This document shows, piece by piece, positions 8,844 to 18,006 of a stretch of DNA of 64,000 bases. This DNA is from Alkalibacillus almallahensis (lineage in GTDB: Bacteria; Bacillota; Bacilli; Bacillales; Alkalibacillaceae), in assembly GCF_011761495.1 (NCBI RefSeq), contig NZ_JAASRU010000003.1, forward strand, positions 124,001 through 188,000, read 5' to 3'. Made by a program: the position numbers and the translations under genes. The notes beneath the pieces are model-generated. The model saw only the letters and a program-made list of their open reading frames with translations, was not told the DNA's origin and searched no databases. The first letter of the stretch is position 1. Each line of letters opens with the position of its first letter.

Positions 8844-9542
8844 TTAAGCATTCGATTGACCAAATACTTCTACATATTGTTGATTAAGTTCAAAATAATT
8901 GTTCTGCCAAGCTAGGACGGTTTGAACATAACCAATCGCATCAGCATTATAACGACCAGCAATTCGTTGGAGAATCATTAGTTCGTACACACCATCGCCA
9001 TCAAAATCGACTGGATACAGCCCACTCATTGGATTGACCCATCCATCAATCGGCTCAAGCAGTACACCCTCTTGATCATAAATCTCATCTAAATACTCAC
9101 TAGGTCGCAACGATAAATCTATACTATAAAGCTCTTGGTTACTCTGACTTAAAACATGCACAAGATATTGATCCTGATAGTTAACTTGATAAGCGTATTG
9201 ATTCTGAAATTGTTCACTATCAAATAACGTTGCTAGGCGCTGAGGCTCATATTGAAAAACATAAGCATTAATTGTGGCACCACTGCCTCCTGTTTGAATC
9301 GTTAATACAATATCATCGACACCATCACCTGTTACATCGCCAAGCCAAATACTTGGATCATAACCCTCAGGTTGACTGAGAGGCTGCCGAGCTATCTCAC
9401 CTGTAACTCCATTTTGAACATCAAGAGTTAACCCCTCCCAATAGGGTGTATTAGTCTTATGCCAGCCCCACACGATTACAACGTCAAACACGCCGTCACC
9501 TGTCACGTCCCCATAAACCATTGTTGCTACTTCATATTGCAT
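8844..9542 (-). CDS. FG-GAP/VCBS-type calcium-binding repeat protein, cytosolic
   Basis: Function unknown. The 232-aa product carries three beta-propeller-type metal loops: GDVTGDGVFDVVI near the N-terminus, GDVTGDGVDDIVL at about 90-102 and VDFDGDGVYELMI at about 195. These are the Dx-D/T-xDG calcium motifs of FG-GAP/VCBS proteins. There is no signal peptide or membrane segment, unlike most proteins of this class. SD AAAGGAG is 8 nt before the ATG at 9542. The ATG at 9548 is too close to it. Similar short cytosolic VCBS proteins occur in spore formers, but I do not know a role. It stands alone between ectA and the metQ terminator. Confidence 0.7.
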   Translation of the reverse strand: MQYEVATMVYGDVTGDGVFDVVIVWGWHKTNTPYWEGLTLDVQNGVTGEIARQPLSQPEGYDPSIWLGDVTGDGVDDIVLTIQTGGSGATINAYVFQYEPQRLATLFDSEQFQNQYAYQVNYQDQYLVHVLSQSNQELYSIDLSLRPSEYLDEIYDQEGVLLEPIDGWVNPMSGLYPVDFDGDGVYELMILQRIAGRYNADAIGYVQTVLAWQNNYFELNQQYVEVFGQSNA

Positions 9543-9646
9543 ACTCATCGCTCCTTTTTTAATATAAGATTTTCAAATTTGATGACCCAGAATTGAATGG
9601 GCATTGCAGAAAATAATGCAAATGTGATGTCACCATTTTTGAAAAC

Positions 9647-9684
9647 AAAAAAATCCCTCTAGCATCACTATATGCTAGAGGGAC
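9647..9684 (-). terminator. Terminator of the metNIQ operon
   Basis: TCCCTCTAGCAT and ATGCTAGAGGGA arms with a CACTAT loop, followed on the minus strand by T7. It lies 18 bp past the metQ stop. Confidence 0.9.
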
Positions 9685-9701
9685 CTTTAAGCATGATTAT
9701 A

Positions 9702-10571
9702 TTAAAATGCTGGAACTGATGCGCCACCTTCACGAGATTCTAAGAATTCACGCACTTCTTCATTCGTCATCGCCTCAGCTAATTGTTGAATAAGTTCTGA
9801 GTCAGCATTATCTTCACGCGCAACTAATGTAATCGCGAATTTACTATCTTCTGTTTCCGTTACTAGAGCGTCATCTGCTGGTGTTAAGTCAATATTGCCA
9901 GCATGCGTTGGGTTCAAGATAACCCCATCAACATCTTCATACAAACGAGCTAAAGCCGCAATACCTGCTTGCTCAAAGCTGTAGTTATGTGAATCTTCTT
10001 TAACATCATCTAATCCATATTGTTCACTGTCTGTATCCTTCATTTCGATCAGGTCATGAGCTGCTAATAATCGAAGGGAACGATCAATATTGGATGGATC
10101 ATTCGCAATCCCAATCGTCGCATCATCCGGAAGAGCTTCTAGACTATCATATTCTTTCGCATAAAGACCAAAATTCGCGAAATAAATCGGTTGAACTTCA
10201 GTTAAATTAGCGTCTTGATTGTTATTATATTGTTTCATAAACGGAACGTGCTGAGAAAAGTTAGCATCAATTTCTTCATTCGCAAGTGCTTCGTTCGGCT
10301 GAATATAGTCACCCATTTCAACAACTTCAACTTCAATATTTTCTTCAGCTAAGTTTTCTTTTGCAATCTCAACAACATCTGTCATAGGTGATTCAACAGC
10401 TGCCACACGCAATGTTTGTGTCTCACCTTCACTGCTACTGCTTTCACTTTCATTTGATTCTTCTGAGGACTCATCCGTTGATTCCTCTGCATTTTCACCA
10501 TCATCACTGCCACCACATGCAACTAATACTGTCACAAGGGTAACCATCATGATTAATAACCATTTTTTCAT
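9702..10571 (-). CDS. metQ: MetQ, methionine ABC transporter substrate-binding lipoprotein
   Basis: Membrane-anchored binding protein of the NlpA/MetQ family for D- and L-methionine import. The signal peptide MKKWLLIMMVTLVTVLVAC ends in lipobox LVAC, with lipidation at Cys19, followed by a Ser/Glu-rich linker to about residue 50. The body has family motifs (VEMGDYIQPNEAL, NFSQHVPFM, AIGIANDPSN-like). SD AAAGGGGAG precedes the ATG at 10571; the open frame extends 9 codons further upstream but without a better start. It is the last gene of metN-metI-metQ, 13 bp after metI. Confidence 0.9.
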   Translation of the reverse strand: MKKWLLIMMVTLVTVLVACGGSDDGENAEESTDESSEESNESESSSSEGETQTLRVAAVESPMTDVVEIAKENLAEENIEVEVVEMGDYIQPNEALANEEIDANFSQHVPFMKQYNNNQDANLTEVQPIYFANFGLYAKEYDSLEALPDDATIGIANDPSNIDRSLRLLAAHDLIEMKDTDSEQYGLDDVKEDSHNYSFEQAGIAALARLYEDVDGVILNPTHAGNIDLTPADDALVTETEDSKFAITLVAREDNADSELIQQLAEAMTNEEVREFLESREGGASVPAF

Positions 10572-10584
10572 TAGAAACTCCCCT

Positions 10585-11250
10585 TTATCGTTTATCAATT
10601 TTTCGAGCTAACGTAATGCCAGCGTATTGGATGAATTGAACGAATACTAAAATAATAATAATGACATAAATCATCAAATCAGTGCGAAATTGTTGGTAGC
10701 CATAACGAATGGCGAAATCACCAATACCGCCACCACCAACAACACCCATAATCGTTGAATATGATATAAAGCTGATCGTCGATGTCGTCATACTTAATAC
10801 AAGTGCTGACCTTGCTTCAACATATAGAAATTTAAAAATGATATCCTTAATTGACGCACCCATCGATACGGCCGCTTCCATGACACCCTTTGGCACATCA
10901 AGCAGTGACTGCTCCACTAGACGGGAATAATGTGCCATCGCAATAATCATCATGGGTAAAGTCGCAGCTACCGTTCCAATTGCCGTTCCCATAACAAATC
11001 GTGTGAATGGAATTATAAATATGACCAGTAATAGAAACGGAAAAGAGCGAATTAGATTTACAATTAAATTAAGTGATGAGAACACAAACTGATTTTCGAG
11101 CAGCTGGCCTTTACGACACAGAAATAGAAATGTTCCGATTGGAAGACCTACTAATAGGGCCGCTAAAATCGCAAACCCTACCAAAACAAAGGTTTCGCCA
11201 ATGGAAACCCAAATTTCGCTTTGATACTCGACTAAAACATCAGGAATCAT
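10585..11250 (-). CDS. metI: MetI, methionine ABC transporter permease
   Basis: Integral membrane permease of the methionine importer. About five hydrophobic segments and the EAA loop (EAAVSMGASIKDIIFKFLYVEAR) typical of binding-protein-dependent permeases are present. Length 221 aa is normal for MetI. The ATG at 11250 has AGGTGG 8 nt upstream. An in-frame GTG at 11262 overlaps that SD. The start overlaps the 3' end of metN by 11 bp, so translation is likely coupled. Confidence 0.9.
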   Translation of the reverse strand: MIPDVLVEYQSEIWVSIGETFVLVGFAILAALLVGLPIGTFLFLCRKGQLLENQFVFSSLNLIVNLIRSFPFLLLVIFIIPFTRFVMGTAIGTVAATLPMMIIAMAHYSRLVEQSLLDVPKGVMEAAVSMGASIKDIIFKFLYVEARSALVLSMTTSTISFISYSTIMGVVGGGGIGDFAIRYGYQQFRTDLMIYVIIIILVFVQFIQYAGITLARKIDKR

Positions 11251-11989
11251 TTGCGTCACCACCTGAACGTAGCCGTTTTACAAATCCTTCTGCACTATGC
11301 TCCATATGGTGTACGCCTGTTGGGTTATTCTCAACTGTGTCGTATACTTTACCATCTGCCATTACCGTGACACGTTGACAAAGACTTTTAATAACCTCCA
11401 TCTCATGACTGACGATTACAATAGTGACACCTAATCGCTCATTAATCCGCTTCAAGACCTCGAGTACTTCTGCGGTTGTATTCGGATCCAATGAGGATGT
11501 CGGTTCATCACATAAGAGCACACTCGGATTATTTACTAATGCGCGTGCAATGGCCACCCGTTGCTTCTGCCCACCACTTAACTGACCAGGATATTGGTTT
11601 TTTAATGTTTCTAAACCAACAAACCGTAAACTTTCTAATACGCGTTCCGCACGATCTCGCCTAGGCACTTTAGACAATTCAAGCGGCACAGCGACATTGT
11701 CGTAAACCGTTTTGTTTCCAACGAGATTGTACCCTTGGAAGACCATGGCTAACGACTGACGGATGTGACGAATTCGTTTATGCTTCACTTGATCTAACGC
11801 TTCACCATCAATGACCACACTACCTTCGTCTGGCTTTTCGATATAATTCATCATACGAATTAATGTCGATTTGCCTGCTCCGCTAGCGCCAATAATGCCA
11901 TAGATTTCGCCTGATTTAATACTTAAAGAGACGTTCTTTATCGCTTCGAACGATTCGAACTGTTTGCTGACATTATGTAATGTAATCAC
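11240..11989 (-). CDS. metN: MetN-type ABC ATPase, short form without NIL domain
   Basis: ATPase that powers methionine import. Walker A (GASGAGKSTLIRMMN), signature LSGGQKQRVAIARAL and Walker B VLLCDEPTSSLD are intact. It ends at 249 residues, whereas classical MetN has about 340 with a C-terminal NIL/ACT domain that gives methionine trans-inhibition. That regulatory domain is absent here. It starts with GTG, with AAAGGGG 7 nt upstream. No S-box or T-box leader is apparent. The 5' leader is only about 40 nt from the promoter. Confidence 0.85.
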   Translation of the reverse strand: MITLHNVSKQFESFEAIKNVSLSIKSGEIYGIIGASGAGKSTLIRMMNYIEKPDEGSVVIDGEALDQVKHKRIRHIRQSLAMVFQGYNLVGNKTVYDNVAVPLELSKVPRRDRAERVLESLRFVGLETLKNQYPGQLSGGQKQRVAIARALVNNPSVLLCDEPTSSLDPNTTAEVLEVLKRINERLGVTIVIVSHEMEVIKSLCQRVTVMADGKVYDTVENNPTGVHHMEHSAEGFVKRLRSGGDANDS

Positions 11990-12033
11990 AAAAAAACCCC
12001 TTTCTTAGATGAAAGGTGATTGAGAACTACTTT

Positions 12034-12062
12034 ATTATAACTTACGTCCATATTATTGTCAT
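12034..12062 (-). promoter_or_regulatory. Sigma-A promoter of metNIQ
   Basis: Minus strand ATGACA (12057-12062), 17-bp spacer, TATAAT (12034-12039), about 45 bp before the metN GTG. Confidence 0.7.
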
Positions 12063-12120
12063 TAGTTAACAGTAACTTTAATAGACCACCGCGCTAAATT
12101 TTTGGCTTTATTAAAGTCCG

Positions 12121-12263
12121 TTGTTGAATTGTGATCCGCTATCGGTGGACGCTTTCCGCGGGCACGGCTCGAGCCTCCTCGGAAGAAAAGCACTTCCTGC
12201 GGGGTCTCGAGACACGTGCTATTCCCGCAGGAGTCGCCACCTTCGCTTCTCACAATTCAACAA
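12121..12263. mobile_element. 143-bp GC-rich MITE-like element with 14-bp terminal inverted repeats
   Basis: Perfect 14-bp ends TTGTTGAATTGTGA (12121-12134) and TCACAATTCAACAA (12250-12263) enclose a strikingly GC-rich core with CTTTCCGCGGGCACGG and TTCCCGCAGGAGTCG, itself partly self-complementary. It has no coding potential; the two short opposing ORFs across it are chance. From memory, very similar cores recur many times in Bacillus, Oceanobacillus and Halobacillus intergenic regions. No clear target duplication flanks it. It lies between the metNIQ promoter and the mqo terminator. Confidence 0.75.
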
Positions 12264-12300
12264 CTCAGTGCTTCACCATTTAAAATCAAAACTAAAGCAA

Positions 12301-12335
12301 TTTATCTCATAAATTAGCGGATTTATCTTATAAAT
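12301..12335. repeat. Direct repeat next to the inverted-repeat element
   Basis: TTTATCTCATAAAT (12301-12314) and TTTATCTTATAAAT (12322-12335) differ at one base. They may belong to the same dispersed repeat as the neighbouring 143-bp element. Confidence 0.5.
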
Positions 12336-12348
12336 GAAAAGTTCAAAC

Positions 12349-12386
12349 AAAAACCCCTTACGCACAGGCAATACGTAAGGGGATTT
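12349..12386 (-). terminator. Terminator of mqo
   Basis: CCCCTTACG and CGTAAGGGG arms with an ACAGGCAATA-type loop. The minus strand continues into TTTTTG. It is 10 bp past the mqo stop. Confidence 0.88.
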
Positions 12387-12395
12387 TGAGTTTAA

Positions 12396-13895
12396 CTATT
12401 GATGAACTGGTTTTTCACTTAAACCAAGTGTCTCATCAGTCGTCTCATGTACTTGACGAATCAACTCTGTATCATTGCGCAACTCTGAACCGTACGACGG
12501 GATCATTTCTTGAAGTTTAGGTTTCCATTCATCCATGTAATCTGGGAAACAATTTTCCATAATTTCCAGCATGACATTCACGGCTGTTGAAGCACCAGGT
12601 GATGCACCTAATAAAGCTGAAATCGTTCCATCACTTGAACTGACGACTTCTGTTCCGAATTGGAGTGTACCTTTGCCGCCTTCTTCAGTGTCTTTAATCA
12701 CCTGAACGCGCTGACCAGCTACCACAATGTCCCAGTCCTCACTTTTCGCTTCAGGAACAAACTCCCTCAATGTCTCCATGCGCTGTTCTTTCGATTGCAT
12801 CACTTGGGAGACTAAATATTTCGTTAAGCCCATTTCCTTAGCACCCGCTGACAACATCGTAAACATATTGCTTGGACGTACGGATGTCATTAAATCACTT
12901 AAAGCACCTGTTTTTAAGAAGCGCGGTGAGAATCCAGCAAACGGACCAAATAACAACGTCTTCTTACCATCAATATAACGTGTATCAAGATGAGGCACTG
13001 ACATAGGCGGCGCACCAACAGGGGCTTTCCCGTACACTTTCGCCTGATGCTTTTCGATCACATCTGGATTGTTACAAACCATAAACAACCCACTAACAGG
13101 AAAACCACCAATCCCTTTACTTTCAGGAATACCAGACTTTTGTAATAAATGCAGACTTCCGCCACCTGCACCAATAAACACGAATTTCGCATAATGATGT
13201 TGGATATCACCTGATCTTAGATGACGAACTTTCACATCCCAAGAACCATCCGCATTTTGAGTCAGATCATCGACGTTCTGATTATATTGGACATCAACGC
13301 CCTGATCCGTGAGATGATCAAACAACTTACGCGTTAAGGCACCAAAATTTACATCCGTGCCACCGTCAATCTTCGTCGCGGCCATTGGTTCCTGATCTTG
13401 ACGACCATTTAAGATAAGTGGGAACCATTCTTTTAATTGCTCTGGATCCTCAGAAAACTCCATCGTATCAAACAATGGATGGTTCGACATTTTTTCATAA
13501 CGTTTCCGTAAGAATTCAATATTATCGCGACCACGCACCATACTCATATGGGGAAGTGGCATTATAAATTCTTGTGGATCTTCTAATAACTGACGATTAA
13601 CGAGATAAGACCAGAACTGCTTAGACACCTGGAACTGCTCATTGATATTAATGGCCTTCTGAATATCAACTGATCCATCAGCTTGTTCCTTCGTATAATT
13701 CAACTCACATAATGCTGCATGACCTGTTCCTGCATTATTCCATTCGTTCGAGCTTTCATCACCTGGTTTATCCAATTGTTCGAACACTCTAATATTCCAG
13801 TCTGGCGCAAGTTCTTTTAACATTGTGCCTAATGTCGCACTCATGATGCCTGCACCAATTAGGATGACGTCTGTATTATTTTGTTCATCACTCAT
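12396..13895 (-). CDS. mqo: Malate:quinone oxidoreductase
   Basis: FAD-dependent peripheral membrane enzyme that oxidises malate to oxaloacetate and reduces the quinone pool, bypassing NAD-malate dehydrogenase. Residues 8-25 ([18 protein letters not shown]) form the FAD-binding Rossmann motif. [19 protein letters not shown] (about 50-68) and the C-terminal [17 protein letters not shown] are Mqo signatures. Length 499 aa is standard. SD AGGAAG lies 6 nt before the ATG. It is a single gene with its own terminator. Confidence 0.95.
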   Translation of the reverse strand: MSDEQNNTDVILIGAGIMSATLGTMLKELAPDWNIRVFEQLDKPGDESSNEWNNAGTGHAALCELNYTKEQADGSVDIQKAININEQFQVSKQFWSYLVNRQLLEDPQEFIMPLPHMSMVRGRDNIEFLRKRYEKMSNHPLFDTMEFSEDPEQLKEWFPLILNGRQDQEPMAATKIDGGTDVNFGALTRKLFDHLTDQGVDVQYNQNVDDLTQNADGSWDVKVRHLRSGDIQHHYAKFVFIGAGGGSLHLLQKSGIPESKGIGGFPVSGLFMVCNNPDVIEKHQAKVYGKAPVGAPPMSVPHLDTRYIDGKKTLLFGPFAGFSPRFLKTGALSDLMTSVRPSNMFTMLSAGAKEMGLTKYLVSQVMQSKEQRMETLREFVPEAKSEDWDIVVAGQRVQVIKDTEEGGKGTLQFGTEVVSSSDGTISALLGASPGASTAVNVMLEIMENCFPDYMDEWKPKLQEMIPSYGSELRNDTELIRQVHETTDETLGLSEKPVHQ

Positions 13896-14132
13896 GTCAA
13901 TCTTCCTATACTTGTAGTTTTTATTTAATAGTAATACTCTCTCTCAATCTATTATATAATAGTTACTATTGATTTAAAAGTAAGATTGATTTTTTGCTCG
14001 AAATGTCGATTCATTGTTTCGTATTGGAAGTAGAATCTAACTACATCATAACATCATTTTCCATAAAATATCAGGCTTTACTTTTTTCCATTTATTGATA
14101 ACCTTTATATAGACTTGATGGGAGGTAATTGT

Positions 14133-14651
14133 ATGATTGATTATCGGATTAAAAACATTGGAGACTTCTCTCCAAAGATTGGTGAACTTGCATCGATGTT
14201 AGAGCATACAAGAGCAGTTACATTGCAAGAAATAAAGGATCTTAGTGAAAAAGATTTGGATTATTTGGTAGAGGAAAGCTCCAATACTATAGGTTCGCTT
14301 TTGCTTCATATCGCCTCAATTGAATTTGTACATCAGGTTATATCTTTTGAAAACCGAGATATTAATGAAGCAGAACTGAAAAAATGGAAGTCTGCATTAG
14401 TGCTTGGTGATGATGCTAGAAAAACAATTAATAAAAATACTATCAATTATTATATTGATGAATTATCTAAAGTCAGAGAGAAAACTTTAACACGCTTCAA
14501 AGAGTTAAACGATGATTGGTTATACGAGGAAAAGAAATGGGAAAATGGAGTTCCTTATAATAATTACTTCCTGTGGTTCCACGTATTTGAGGATGAAATC
14601 AGTCATCGTGGTCAAATTAGAATGATCAAACGTATGCTTCCGAAAAACTGA
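14133..14651 (+). CDS. DinB-like/DUF664 four-helix protein
   Basis: Member of the DinB/YfiT superfamily of metal-binding four-helix bundles, some of which are thiol-dependent S-transferases. The 172-aa sequence has the characteristic trio of His residues: SLLLHIASIEF, FLWFHVFEDEISHRGQIRMI. No specific substrate is known. The start is the ATG at 14133, preceded by GGGAGG at 7 nt. It is convergent with the cupin gene across a shared terminator. Its codon use looks more AT-rich than the neighbouring mqo. Confidence 0.78.
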   Translation: MIDYRIKNIGDFSPKIGELASMLEHTRAVTLQEIKDLSEKDLDYLVEESSNTIGSLLLHIASIEFVHQVISFENRDINEAELKKWKSALVLGDDARKTINKNTINYYIDELSKVREKTLTRFKELNDDWLYEEKKWENGVPYNNYFLWFHVFEDEISHRGQIRMIKRMLPKN

Positions 14652-14727
14652 TAAGCTTTTTATCTATTAAATAGAATAACAATAGACATTTGTTTGTAAA
14701 AGTTGATCAATATACAGTCTTCTTAAT

Positions 14728-14774
14728 AAAAACACCAGAACGATACATTAATCAGGCACCGTTCTGGTGTTTTT
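14728..14774. terminator. Bidirectional terminator
   Basis: AAAAACACCAGAACG (14728-14742) pairs with CGTTCTGGTGTTTTT (14760-14774), between convergent genes. Confidence 0.9.
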
Positions 14775-14781
14775 CATATCT

Positions 14782-15273
14782 TTAATTGTCCGGCGTTAAC
14801 CACTTAATCACATCTTCATGCTCCGGATACTGCTCCAACAAATCCGCTTCATCAAACAATTCAAAATCCGCAAAATCAAACCCTGGTGCGACCATACAGC
14901 CAACAAGCGAATACGTATCATCTTCCACGACTGACGAACCGAAAATCGTGTGTTTCGGTACTAATAACTGTGGCGTTTCCCCATTCTCCAAATCCAAACC
15001 GAGTTTATGCTTTTGATACTCGCCATCTGGACTAATCGTGTACACATACAGTGGGCTTCCACCATGAAAATACCAGAGTTCATCTGATTGTAAGCGGTGA
15101 AAATGAGAAACGTCTTGTGACCGCAATAAGAAATAAATGCTCGTATATAACGATCTATCCGCACCACTTGCATCTGTCGTCAAATCTGATTGATACGTCC
15201 CTCGGAAAAAGCCCCCTTCTGGGTGAGGCTCTAATCCGAGTTGATCAATAATCGTTTGGACTGATTGTTTCAT
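14782..15273 (-). CDS. Cupin_5 / DUF985 family protein
   Basis: Small cytosolic beta-barrel protein of the cupin superfamily, of unknown reaction. Family motifs are LEPHPEGGFFRGTYQS near the N-terminus, SIYFLLRSQDVSHFHRLQSDELWYFHGG (metal-site His residues), and VGCMVAPGFDFADFELFD. At 163 aa it has family length. It starts 12 bp after the stop of the permease/binding-protein fusion gene with GGAGG 6-7 nt before ATG, so it is the third gene of that operon. This suggests it may act on the imported compound. Confidence 0.8.
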   Translation of the reverse strand: MKQSVQTIIDQLGLEPHPEGGFFRGTYQSDLTTDASGADRSLYTSIYFLLRSQDVSHFHRLQSDELWYFHGGSPLYVYTISPDGEYQKHKLGLDLENGETPQLLVPKHTIFGSSVVEDDTYSLVGCMVAPGFDFADFELFDEADLLEQYPEHEDVIKWLTPDN

Positions 15274-15285
15274 ATCACGACCTCC

Positions 15286-16806
15286 TTACTCATCTAACAA
15301 TCCTTCTTCAACTAAATATTCGCGGGCAACCTCTTCTGCTGCTCGTCCTTCCGCTCCGACTTGGTAGTTCATTTCTCGCATTTGATCACCAGAAATCTTA
15401 CCTCCAAGTTGATTTAAGACTTCTTCTAATTCTGGATGTTCGTCCAGTGTTTCCGCACGCAATAACGGCGCTCCCTGATATGGCGGGAATAAGTTTTGAT
15501 CGTCTTCTAACACGACGAGGTTATAACGTCGCAGTTCGCCGTCTGTCGCATACGCGTCCATTAAATTGATATCGCCTTCTTCAATTGCTGTATATCGAAG
15601 TTGAGGCTCCATCGTGGTAACATCAGGGAATTCTAAACCATATACATCTTGAATCCCGAGATAACCATCTTGTCGGTCACTAAATTCTAGTGTAAACCCA
15701 GCTTCAATCTCATTTTCTACCGATTGCAGATCAGAAATTGTTTCTAAATTATATTCATCCGCAAACTCTTGCGTCGTCGCCAGCGTATACGTATTGTTAA
15801 ACGCCATCGGTTCTAAAAAGTGCATATTATACTCTTCTAACAAACCAGCACGTGCTTGATTATAAACAACTTGAGCGTCATTACTTTCAGCTGTTTCATC
15901 TAAGAACTGCGACAACGCCGTACCCGTGAATTCTGGATACACATCAATACTGCCCGTTTCTAGAGCATTAAATACAAATGATGTTTTTCCTAAACCTGTT
16001 TCAAGTTCAACATTCAAATCAGTATCTTCTTCAATTAATAACTCGTACATATTAATTAAAATCTCTGGTTCAGTACCAAGCTTACCACCAATCACGATCG
16101 TATCGTCATCTTGGCCTGTCACATATGGTACGACGATAAATAATAGCGAAATTAATACAATCACAATCATAGTAATAATCGACTGTTTGAATGATAAAGT
16201 TTCCATTTTGCGTAATAAACGATCGAAAAGTAAAGCTAGTAACGCCGCTGGAATCGCTCCTAAAACAATCAACGCAGTATCATTACGATCAATCCCGAGC
16301 AAGATTAAGTCACCTAAACCGCCTGCTCCAATTAAAGCCGCAATTGTTGTCGTCCCAACAATTAGAACCATTGAAGTACGAATACCAGCCATAATAACGG
16401 GTAACGCAATAGGAAGTTCGACTTTCATTAGCCGTTTCTTCGTATTCATCCCCATGGCTGTCGCCGCTTCTATTAATGAACGATCCACTTCCAAAATCCC
16501 GGTATATGTATTACGCAACACCGGTAATAATGCGTACAGAACTAAAGCAATTACAGCTGGTACTTTCCCAATGCCAAACAACGGAATAAACAAACCAAGT
16601 AATGCTAATGAAGGCACTGTTTGCGCTACGGCCGCTACACCAATAATCGGCTCAGCGATACGCCCTTTTCGTGTTAAATAAATTCCTAGTGGCACCGCAA
16701 TTAACACGGCGAAAAACAAAGCAATAAGCGAAATTTGAATATGTTCGATTAATGCCTGCCACAACTCACCTTGCCTATTTTGAAATACATTCCACAATTC
16801 AGACAT
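15286..16806 (-). CDS. OpuC/EgtU-like ABC permease fused to its substrate-binding domain
   Basis: Membrane component of a quaternary-amine-type importer. Residues 1-205 are a permease with five or six membrane segments and the EAA loop (EAATAMGMNTKKRLMKVELP). A further TM at about 212-230 (IITMIVIVLISLLFIVV) leads into an OpuAC-type extracytoplasmic binding domain at about 235-506 (IVIGGKLGTEPEILINMYELL). This fused layout occurs in glycine betaine/choline/carnitine systems and in ergothioneine EgtU. Which substrate binds cannot be read safely. Start is at 16806 with AAGGAGGAG 7 nt upstream. It overlaps the ATPase gene by 8 bp and is followed by the cupin gene. Confidence 0.85.
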   Translation of the reverse strand: MSELWNVFQNRQGELWQALIEHIQISLIALFFAVLIAVPLGIYLTRKGRIAEPIIGVAAVAQTVPSLALLGLFIPLFGIGKVPAVIALVLYALLPVLRNTYTGILEVDRSLIEAATAMGMNTKKRLMKVELPIALPVIMAGIRTSMVLIVGTTTIAALIGAGGLGDLILLGIDRNDTALIVLGAIPAALLALLFDRLLRKMETLSFKQSIITMIVIVLISLLFIVVPYVTGQDDDTIVIGGKLGTEPEILINMYELLIEEDTDLNVELETGLGKTSFVFNALETGSIDVYPEFTGTALSQFLDETAESNDAQVVYNQARAGLLEEYNMHFLEPMAFNNTYTLATTQEFADEYNLETISDLQSVENEIEAGFTLEFSDRQDGYLGIQDVYGLEFPDVTTMEPQLRYTAIEEGDINLMDAYATDGELRRYNLVVLEDDQNLFPPYQGAPLLRAETLDEHPELEEVLNQLGGKISGDQMREMNYQVGAEGRAAEEVAREYLVEEGLLDE

Positions 16807-17755
16807 GACGTTCTCCTCCTTCATTCAAGGATGAAGCCACGTAGTCAATCATATGTTGGCGATTAACTAAACCGATAACATCTTGCTCGTCTTGTACATA
16901 AATAGACTCATCCTGTGATAATGCGCTCAACGTTTCTTCTAACGTCGCATCCACATCAATCACATGAGAGGGTTCGCCGTTTAACTCAACAGGTTCAATC
17001 ATATTGCGCAAGTCAAAGCCAACTTCAAGCCCTTCTGGCGCTCCCACAAACTGCCTAACAAAATCATTCTCTGGATTAGTCAATAATTCATGTGGTGTTC
17101 CTAATTGCACCATTTGACCTTCCTGCATCAGGCAAATTCGATCACCCAACTTCATTGCTTCCTCAATATCATGCGTCACGAAAATAATCGTCTTATTAAT
17201 TTGATTACGTAACTCGATCAAGTCATCTTGCAACTTCTCTCGACTGATGGGATCAAGCGCACTAAAAGGTTCATCCATTAAAATCACATCAGGATCCGCC
17301 GCAAGTGCTCTTATCACCCCGACACGTTGTTGTTCACCACCTGATAATTCATGGGGATAACGATAGCGATACGTTTCAGGATGTAATCCCACCATCTGTA
17401 ATAACTCCGTTACACGAGACTGGATATCACCCTTATTCCACTGCTTCAACTCAGGGACTACTGAAATATTTTCTTCTATCGTCATATGAGGGAATAGTGC
17501 AATTTGTTGTAAAACATAACCCATATTCCAACGAAGTTCATTAATATCATAATCACTGATTCGCTTCCCATCGACAAAAATCGTCCCCTCCGTCAATGGA
17601 ATAAGCCGATTCATCATTTTAAGTGAGGTTGTTTTGCCACAACCACTCGGACCAATCAAAACAAAAAATTCACCCTTCTCAATAGAGAAGTTCATTTCAT
17701 CAACAGCCAATGTACCATCTTCAAATTGCTTAGATACATGTTCAAACGTAATCAA
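16799..17755 (-). CDS. OpuCA/EgtV-like ABC ATPase with a C-terminal CBS-type region
   Basis: ATPase of the quaternary-amine uptake system. It has Walker A GPSGCGKTTSLKMMNRL, signature ELSGGEQQRVGVIRALA, Walker B VILMDEPFSALDP, and the family's GYVLQQIALFPHMTIEENI. Residues about 255-318 look like a single CBS repeat (VIDVDATLEETLSAL...YVQDEQDVIGLVNRQHMIDYV). Classical OpuCA has two and about 380 aa, so this one is shortened. It starts with TTG at 17755, with AAGGGGG 8 nt upstream. It is the first gene of a three-gene operon. Confidence 0.87.
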   Translation of the reverse strand: MITFEHVSKQFEDGTLAVDEMNFSIEKGEFFVLIGPSGCGKTTSLKMMNRLIPLTEGTIFVDGKRISDYDINELRWNMGYVLQQIALFPHMTIEENISVVPELKQWNKGDIQSRVTELLQMVGLHPETYRYRYPHELSGGEQQRVGVIRALAADPDVILMDEPFSALDPISREKLQDDLIELRNQINKTIIFVTHDIEEAMKLGDRICLMQEGQMVQLGTPHELLTNPENDFVRQFVGAPEGLEVGFDLRNMIEPVELNGEPSHVIDVDATLEETLSALSQDESIYVQDEQDVIGLVNRQHMIDYVASSLNEGGERHV

Positions 17756-18006
17756 TCGCCCGTCCCCCTTCAGTAAACACCTTGTATTGTCATAAAATTA
17801 TAACTACTTTATTATCATAACAAGAAATGATGATTAATCCCATTCAAATACTATGAAACATGCTATTTTTTGTCTAAAGCAAACAATGATACAATAAAAT
17901 TACGAAAAAATGCCGAAAGTTCGTAGCTTACTCGTACCATTTCAAGCTATTCAATGTTAAAATGAAAGTACGTGAGTCAAGATTATGTATTTTAGGAGTG
18001 AATAAC

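Noticed and set aside
11990-12062. S-box or T-box riboswitch in front of metNIQ
   Set aside because: Only about 45 bases separate promoter and start codon, too short for either.
12062-12312. Two opposing 63-codon ORFs over the inverted-repeat element
   Set aside because: They arise from the GC-rich symmetric repeat, lack ribosome binding sites and resemble no protein.
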